From Acidobacteriota bacterium (GTDB taxonomy: Bacteria; Acidobacteriota; Terriglobia; Bryobacterales; Bryobacteraceae): a stretch of 64,000 nucleotides of DNA. The translations under genes were made by a program, and so were the position numbers. The stretch is taken from positions 1 through 64,000 of the forward strand of contig JAFKEE010000022.1 in assembly GCA_017307505.1 (NCBI GenBank), given 5' to 3'. The notes beneath the pieces are model-generated. The model was given only the letters and a program-made list of their open reading frames with translations, had not been told where the DNA came from and searched no databases. Shown here in pieces: positions 59,854 to 64,000 of the stretch; position 1 is the first letter of the stretch; each line of letters begins with the position of its first letter.

Positions 59854-61269
59854 CTACGCAAGCATTTCCGGGATCACCACCCCGTGCACATCCGTCAGTC
59901 GCCGGTCGATCCCGTTATGCCGGAACGTCAGCTTGGTATGATCGATCCCCATCGCGTGCAGCAACGTCGCATGGACGTCGTAGCAGTACACCGGCTTCTC
60001 CACCGCCTTGTAGGACCACTCATCCGTCGCCCCGTAGGTCGTACCGCCCTTGAACCCGCCGCCGGCGAACCATGACGTAAAGCCAAATGGATTGTGATCG
60101 CGCCCCTTGCTGCCCTGGCTGCATGGCATCCGCCCGAATTCCGTGGTCCAGTAGACGATCGTGTCCTCCAATAGTCCGCGCGCCTCCAGATCCTTCAACA
60201 GCCCGGCCACCGGCTTGTCCAGAGCCTTGCCCAACTCGCCGTGATCCTTGGCCAGATTCTCGTGGCTGTCCCAGTTGCGCCGCGGGAAGCCATTGTCCGC
60301 TCCGCTCCACACCTGCACAAAACGCACGCCCCGCTCAATCAACCGGCGCGCCACCAGGCAGCGCTGACCCATGTCCGCCGTGATCGACTCATCCAGACCG
60401 TACGCCTCCCGCGTCGCCTTCGACTCGCCCGAAATGTCGAGCACCGTGGGCGCACTCAACTGGAGCCGCGCGGCCATCTCATACGACGCAATCCGTGCAT
60501 CCAACCGCAGATCGCCAGCCCGATCCGCCGCATGCATCCTGTTGACCCGGTCGAGCAGCGCCAGGCCTTCGCGCTCGCTCTCGTCCGTGATGAAGCCCTC
60601 CTCCTTCGGCGGCCGCAGGTCGTGAATCGGAGTCGGCGTGCCCACCCGGATCGTCGTCGCCTGATTCGATGCAGGCAGGAACCCGGACGACCAGTTGGCG
60701 GCCCCGTTCGGCGGCATCCCGCGCGGATCCGGCAGCACCACGAAATCCGGCAGGTTCTCGGCTTCACTGCCCAACGCATAGGAGACCCACGCTCCAGCGC
60801 TGGGAAAGCCCGGCAGAATGAACCCCGTATTCTGCATGAACGTGGCCGGCCCATGCACGTTCGACTTCGACATCATCGACGCCACAAACACGATGTCGTC
60901 GACGCAGCCCGCCGTATGCGGCAGCAGATCGCTCACCCACTTGCCGCACTGGCCATACTGCTTCCAGCCCCAAGGACTCGGCATCACCACGCCCGGATTG
61001 CTCTGGAACAGCTCCACTTTCTCGCCCGGATCCCAGGCCTGTCCGCCTTTCTGGATCAGCAGCGGCTTGTAATCGAAGGTGTCGCACTGGCTCGCCGCGC
61101 CCGACATGAAGAGCTGGATCACGCGCTTGGCCTTCGCCTTGTGATGCAGCCCTCCGTTCAGCTCAGGCCGGCCCTTGCCGCTGGCGGCCGCATTGCGCGC
61201 CAGCAGGTGCGCCAGCGCGACCCCGCCCAGCCCGCCGCCATAGTTCCACAGAAAAGTTCGACGGTTCAT
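59854..61269 (-). CDS. DUF1501 domain-containing protein, Tat-exported
   Basis: DUF1501 proteins are sulfatase/alkaline-phosphatase superfamily proteins found next to PSD1 proteins in Planctomycetota and Acidobacteriota. The 471-residue protein has NRRTFLWNYGGGLGGVALAHLLA (Tat-type). It then has VIQLFMSGAASQCDTFDYKP, WVSDLLPHTAGCVDDIVFVASM, VQVWSGADNGFPRRNWDSHEN, VYWTTEFGRMPCSQGSKGRDHNP and GVVIPEMLA at the end. It follows the PSD1 gene by 10 bases on the same strand, so the two form an operon. Substrate unknown. Confidence 0.93.
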   Translation of the reverse strand: MNRRTFLWNYGGGLGGVALAHLLARNAAASGKGRPELNGGLHHKAKAKRVIQLFMSGAASQCDTFDYKPLLIQKGGQAWDPGEKVELFQSNPGVVMPSPWGWKQYGQCGKWVSDLLPHTAGCVDDIVFVASMMSKSNVHGPATFMQNTGFILPGFPSAGAWVSYALGSEAENLPDFVVLPDPRGMPPNGAANWSSGFLPASNQATTIRVGTPTPIHDLRPPKEEGFITDESEREGLALLDRVNRMHAADRAGDLRLDARIASYEMAARLQLSAPTVLDISGESKATREAYGLDESITADMGQRCLVARRLIERGVRFVQVWSGADNGFPRRNWDSHENLAKDHGELGKALDKPVAGLLKDLEARGLLEDTIVYWTTEFGRMPCSQGSKGRDHNPFGFTSWFAGGGFKGGTTYGATDEWSYKAVEKPVYCYDVHATLLHAMGIDHTKLTFRHNGIDRRLTDVHGVVIPEMLA

Positions 61270-61279
61270 CCGCGGCTCC

Positions 61280-63757
61280 TCAGTCGACAAACAGAAACTC
61301 GTTGGTGTTGAACAGCACGCGGCAGAAGTTGGCGAGCCCCTGCTGCTGGGCGTACTTCGCGTAAAGTTCCAACTCCCGCTCCGTCGCTTCCCGGCCCAGC
61401 GCCAGCCGGATCGCCTCCCGCACCTGCGCCGCTGCATCGGACTCCCGGCCGCGCAGCAGCTCCGCGAAGTGTTCCGACATGCGCAGCACAAAGATGTTGT
61501 TCCACGCCGCCAGCGCCTGGATCGCGGTGATCGTGGTCGATCGCTTCGGCGTCAGCACCGAGGGATCCGGGCAGTCCAGCCGCTCCAGGAACGGATCCGG
61601 CACGCTGCGGACAATCAGGCGGTAGATGCTGCGGCGATACGCTCCAGGGCTATCCGGATCGAACCGTGCATAGTCGTACACCGGCGAGTGATCGTCCTTG
61701 AAGAAGAACATCTGCACGGGCGGTCCGCCGGCGGTGAGATCGATCTTGCCCGACACAGCCAGCACTGAATCGCGAAACGCTTCCGCGTCGAGCCGCGTGC
61801 GGTTCATCCGCCACAGCAGCCGGTTGTCGGCGTCGACTTTGGCGCCGTCCTCGCGCTGCGTCGACGCCTGCTGATAGACCGCGCTGGTCACAATCAGCCG
61901 GTGCAACTGCTTGAGCGAGCCGTGGGCTTCATCGCGGAACCAAACCGCCAGCCAGTCGAGCATTTCCGGATGCGACGGCTTGGCGCCCATCCGCCCGAAG
62001 TCGCTGGCCGTCTCCACAATGCCTGTGCCGAAGTGATACTGCCAGACGCGATTCACAATCGACCGCCACGTCAGCATGTTTTCTTTCGCCGTGATCCACT
62101 GCGCCAGCGCCGCGCGGCGGCTGCCTTCGTCGTTGGGATCCGCCAGGTCGAACCTCGCCTTGAGCCCGGACACACAACTGAGCGCGGCCGCGAAGGCCGG
62201 CTTCCCGGGAGCGCGCACGTTCCCTCGTCCCAGCACCGTCACCGGACGCGGCTGCAACGCCGGCCGGAACGTGCCCGCCCGCTGGAAGTAGCTGGTTGGA
62301 GCGTACACCAGCCGCGGCTTCGGCAGCGCCTTCCACTGCTCATCGATGGGCGCGAACTCAGCTTTGATCCGCTCGATCTCCGCGTAAGTTTCCGGCCCCA
62401 CAATGGCGTCGACTAATTGCTTGCGCTTCGCCCGGTCCGCCGTGCGGCGCGTCTCCAGTTCTTTCTTCTGGGCCGCCTCGGCCGGAGTCTTGGGTTCGCC
62501 CATATGCGTGATGAGCAGGCTGGCGTCCTGGATGGAGCTGTCCAGTGTCTCAATCGCAGGACTGGTGGCGAACTCGACCTTGTCCAGCAGCGGATCCAGC
62601 CTGCGTTGAATCGCCTGCTTCTGCTGTAACAGCGCCTGCCGCTTCCGGAACAGGGCCGGATCATCGTCGAACGGGCGGTCGGCGCGATCCACACCCGCGA
62701 AGACGGCCTGCAGATTGTAGTAATCCTGCTGCGGGATGGGATCGAACTTGTGATCGTGGCAGCGCGCGCAATGCGCGGTCATCGATGTAAAGGTGGAGAT
62801 CGTAGTCGCCACCATATCGTCGCGATCGAGCACCCGCGTCAGGTCCTTGTCCACGGTGCCTTCCCGCAGTTCCTGATGTCCGACGAAATCCCAGGGTCCA
62901 GCCGCCAGAAAGCCCGTCGCCACCAACGCCTGCGGATCCGCGGGAAACAACGCATCGCCCGCGATCTGCTCCTGAACAAACCGCGCATACGGCTTGTCTT
63001 CGTTGAACGCGCGAATCACCCAGTCCCGGTAGGGCCATGCATTCAGCCGGGGCTTGTCTTTGTCATAGCCATGCGACTCGCCATAGTGCATGACGTCGAA
63101 CCAATGGCGGGCCCAGCGCTCCCCGTACCGAGGGGACGCCAACAACCGGTCCACCACCTTGGCGTAAGCATCCGGGGATTCGTCCTTCACGAACGCCGTG
63201 ACCTCCGCTGGCGTTGGCGGCAACCCAATCAGATCCTGATAGACGCGCCGGATCAGTGTGCGGCGGCCCGCCGGCTTCGACGGCGCCAGCGCGTTCGCCC
63301 GCAGCTTCTCGAGGATGAACGCATCGATCGGAGTCTGAACCCAGGGATCCTTCAATCCCGGAGACTGCACGGCCTGCAGCGGCTTCAACGACCACCAGAC
63401 CTGCGTCGTAGCGGCTCCTGAGGAATCGTCTTTGGCCCCTTCCTCGATCCAGCGGCGGATGGTTGCCACCTCAGCGGCGCTGAGCGGAGCCCCGGCCTTC
63501 GGCATCCGCGGCTTCTCGCCGCTGATCACCTGAAGCAGGAGGCTGGCGTCCGCCTGCGCCGGTTTCACTGCCGGACCCGAAACCCCGCCTTGCAGCAGAG
63601 ATGCCACCGAGGCAGCGGAGAACTTCCCACTGGCATTGCGCGCGTTGTGGCACATCTGGCAGCGTTCGGCCAGGATCGGTTGGACGTTGCGCTGGTAGCT
63701 CACCGGGTCGGCGGCATGGACGGAGAGTACCCAGAGAACAAGGAAAGCAGCCCGCAT
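61280..63757 (-). CDS. PSD1 protein: cytochrome c-like, DUF1549 and DUF1553 domains
   Basis: The 825-residue protein has a signal peptide (AAFLVLWVLSVHAAD) and a cytochrome-c-like PSCyt1 domain with a haem-binding C33-x-x-C36-H37. A DUF1549 domain follows (PIDAFILEKLRANALAPS, ERWARHWFDVMHYGESHGYDKD), containing a second CxxCH at CARCHDHKFDPIPQ. A central coiled-coil-like segment leads to DUF1553 (LAQWITAKENMLTWRSIVNRVWQYHF, then RMNRTRLDAEAFRDSVLAVSG). ATG at 63757 is preferred over an upstream TTG. Proposed to act with the DUF1501 protein in periplasmic polymer or sulfate-ester catabolism. Confidence 0.93.
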   Translation of the reverse strand: MRAAFLVLWVLSVHAADPVSYQRNVQPILAERCQMCHNARNASGKFSAASVASLLQGGVSGPAVKPAQADASLLLQVISGEKPRMPKAGAPLSAAEVATIRRWIEEGAKDDSSGAATTQVWWSLKPLQAVQSPGLKDPWVQTPIDAFILEKLRANALAPSKPAGRRTLIRRVYQDLIGLPPTPAEVTAFVKDESPDAYAKVVDRLLASPRYGERWARHWFDVMHYGESHGYDKDKPRLNAWPYRDWVIRAFNEDKPYARFVQEQIAGDALFPADPQALVATGFLAAGPWDFVGHQELREGTVDKDLTRVLDRDDMVATTISTFTSMTAHCARCHDHKFDPIPQQDYYNLQAVFAGVDRADRPFDDDPALFRKRQALLQQKQAIQRRLDPLLDKVEFATSPAIETLDSSIQDASLLITHMGEPKTPAEAAQKKELETRRTADRAKRKQLVDAIVGPETYAEIERIKAEFAPIDEQWKALPKPRLVYAPTSYFQRAGTFRPALQPRPVTVLGRGNVRAPGKPAFAAALSCVSGLKARFDLADPNDEGSRRAALAQWITAKENMLTWRSIVNRVWQYHFGTGIVETASDFGRMGAKPSHPEMLDWLAVWFRDEAHGSLKQLHRLIVTSAVYQQASTQREDGAKVDADNRLLWRMNRTRLDAEAFRDSVLAVSGKIDLTAGGPPVQMFFFKDDHSPVYDYARFDPDSPGAYRRSIYRLIVRSVPDPFLERLDCPDPSVLTPKRSTTITAIQALAAWNNIFVLRMSEHFAELLRGRESDAAAQVREAIRLALGREATERELELYAKYAQQQGLANFCRVLFNTNEFLFVD

Positions 63758-63840
63758 TGGTGAACAGCATATCAACCGGTGCCGTCAAGATGGGGCGCGC
63801 AAAGGAGGGTCCGATCGTTGATAGACTCTTTCCAATCGCC

Positions 63841-64000
63841 ATGAGCAATACCAAGAAGAGTATCTTCGTCACCGCCGACGGCCAGAATCTGATGTTCACG
63901 TTTATCCTGATCAGCTCCCTGTTTTTGCTGTGGGGCTTCTGCAACGGGATGATCGACGTGATGGACAAGCACTTCCAGGAGGAACTGGGTCTGTCCAAGT
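63841..64000 (+). CDS. FucP-type sugar MFS transporter, partial at the window edge
   Basis: The first 53 codons read MSNTKKSIFVTADG, then the first transmembrane segment (FTFILISSLFLLWGFCNGMID), then MDKHFQEELGLSK. This matches the L-fucose/glucose-galactose permease (FucP/GluP) family, which imports sugars with protons. It is divergent from the PSD1 gene; 83 bases separate them and must hold both promoters. The rest of the gene lies beyond 64000. Confidence 0.85.
   Translation, partial: MSNTKKSIFVTADGQNLMFTFILISSLFLLWGFCNGMIDVMDKHFQEELGLSK

Overview
The window is high-GC DNA that looks like the chromosome of an acidobacterium of the Bryobacterales/Solibacter type. This is inferred from the gene repertoire, not from a marker gene. 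The typical families are an Oar-like TonB-dependent receptor with an N-terminal carboxypeptidase-regulatory domain, a DUF1501 / cytochrome-DUF1549-DUF1553 pair, several CRTAC1 (FG-GAP plus ASPIC/UnbV) proteins, many Tat-exported Gfo/Idh-, enolase- and isomerase-like enzymes, and glycoside hydrolases GH92, GH97 and GH35-like. No rRNA, tRNA, CRISPR array or intact transposase was recognised.

Layout. 1-707: intergenic DNA with a 200-bp tandem duplication carrying paired hairpins. 708-15.7 kb: carbohydrate and small-molecule enzymes (Gfo/Idh oxidoreductase, GH92 mannosidase, DUF5597/GH35-like glycosidase, DapA-like aldolase, enolase-superfamily enzyme, PKD protein, ornithine-cyclodeaminase-like protein, two-subunit molybdenum hydroxylase) ending in a PadR regulator and a membrane protein. 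16.0-22.3 kb: an accessory island with a hypothetical gene ending in three in-frame 237-bp repeats, a complete McrB-McrC restriction pair, a frameshifted and truncated DEAD/DEAH-type restriction helicase, another gene remnant and an orphan ORF. 22.4-28.1 kb: a tight same-strand run of Sir2 deacylase, LarC, MetRS, TatD and polyprenyl diphosphate synthase. 28.2-41.3 kb: small hypothetical, a Tat lipoprotein of lyase-like appearance, a sugar isomerase-like protein, CarD, a second enolase-superfamily enzyme, a 1077-residue Ala/Glu/Pro-rich membrane protein with its TPR partner, GH97 and RidA. 41.4-57.0 kb: a large outer-membrane/periplasm locus built round the TonB-dependent receptor, with three CRTAC1 proteins, TPR proteins, an alkaline-phosphatase-superfamily-like protein and an unknown partner. 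57.0-64.0 kb: AlkZ-like protein, SGNH hydrolase, NTF2-like protein, the DUF1501/PSD1 pair, and the start of a FucP-type sugar transporter.

Much of the content fits a soil polymer degrader: secreted glycosidases release sugars, surface receptors and repeat proteins bind polymers, and several sugar-metabolising enzymes carry export signals. The most unusual sequence-level signal is a paired-hairpin repeat family (two adjacent short hairpins, most with NGGG loops) present at two loci 16 kb apart in opposite orientation. At one locus it lies inside tandem units whose length is an exact multiple of three. The restriction island beside it has one intact and one decayed system.
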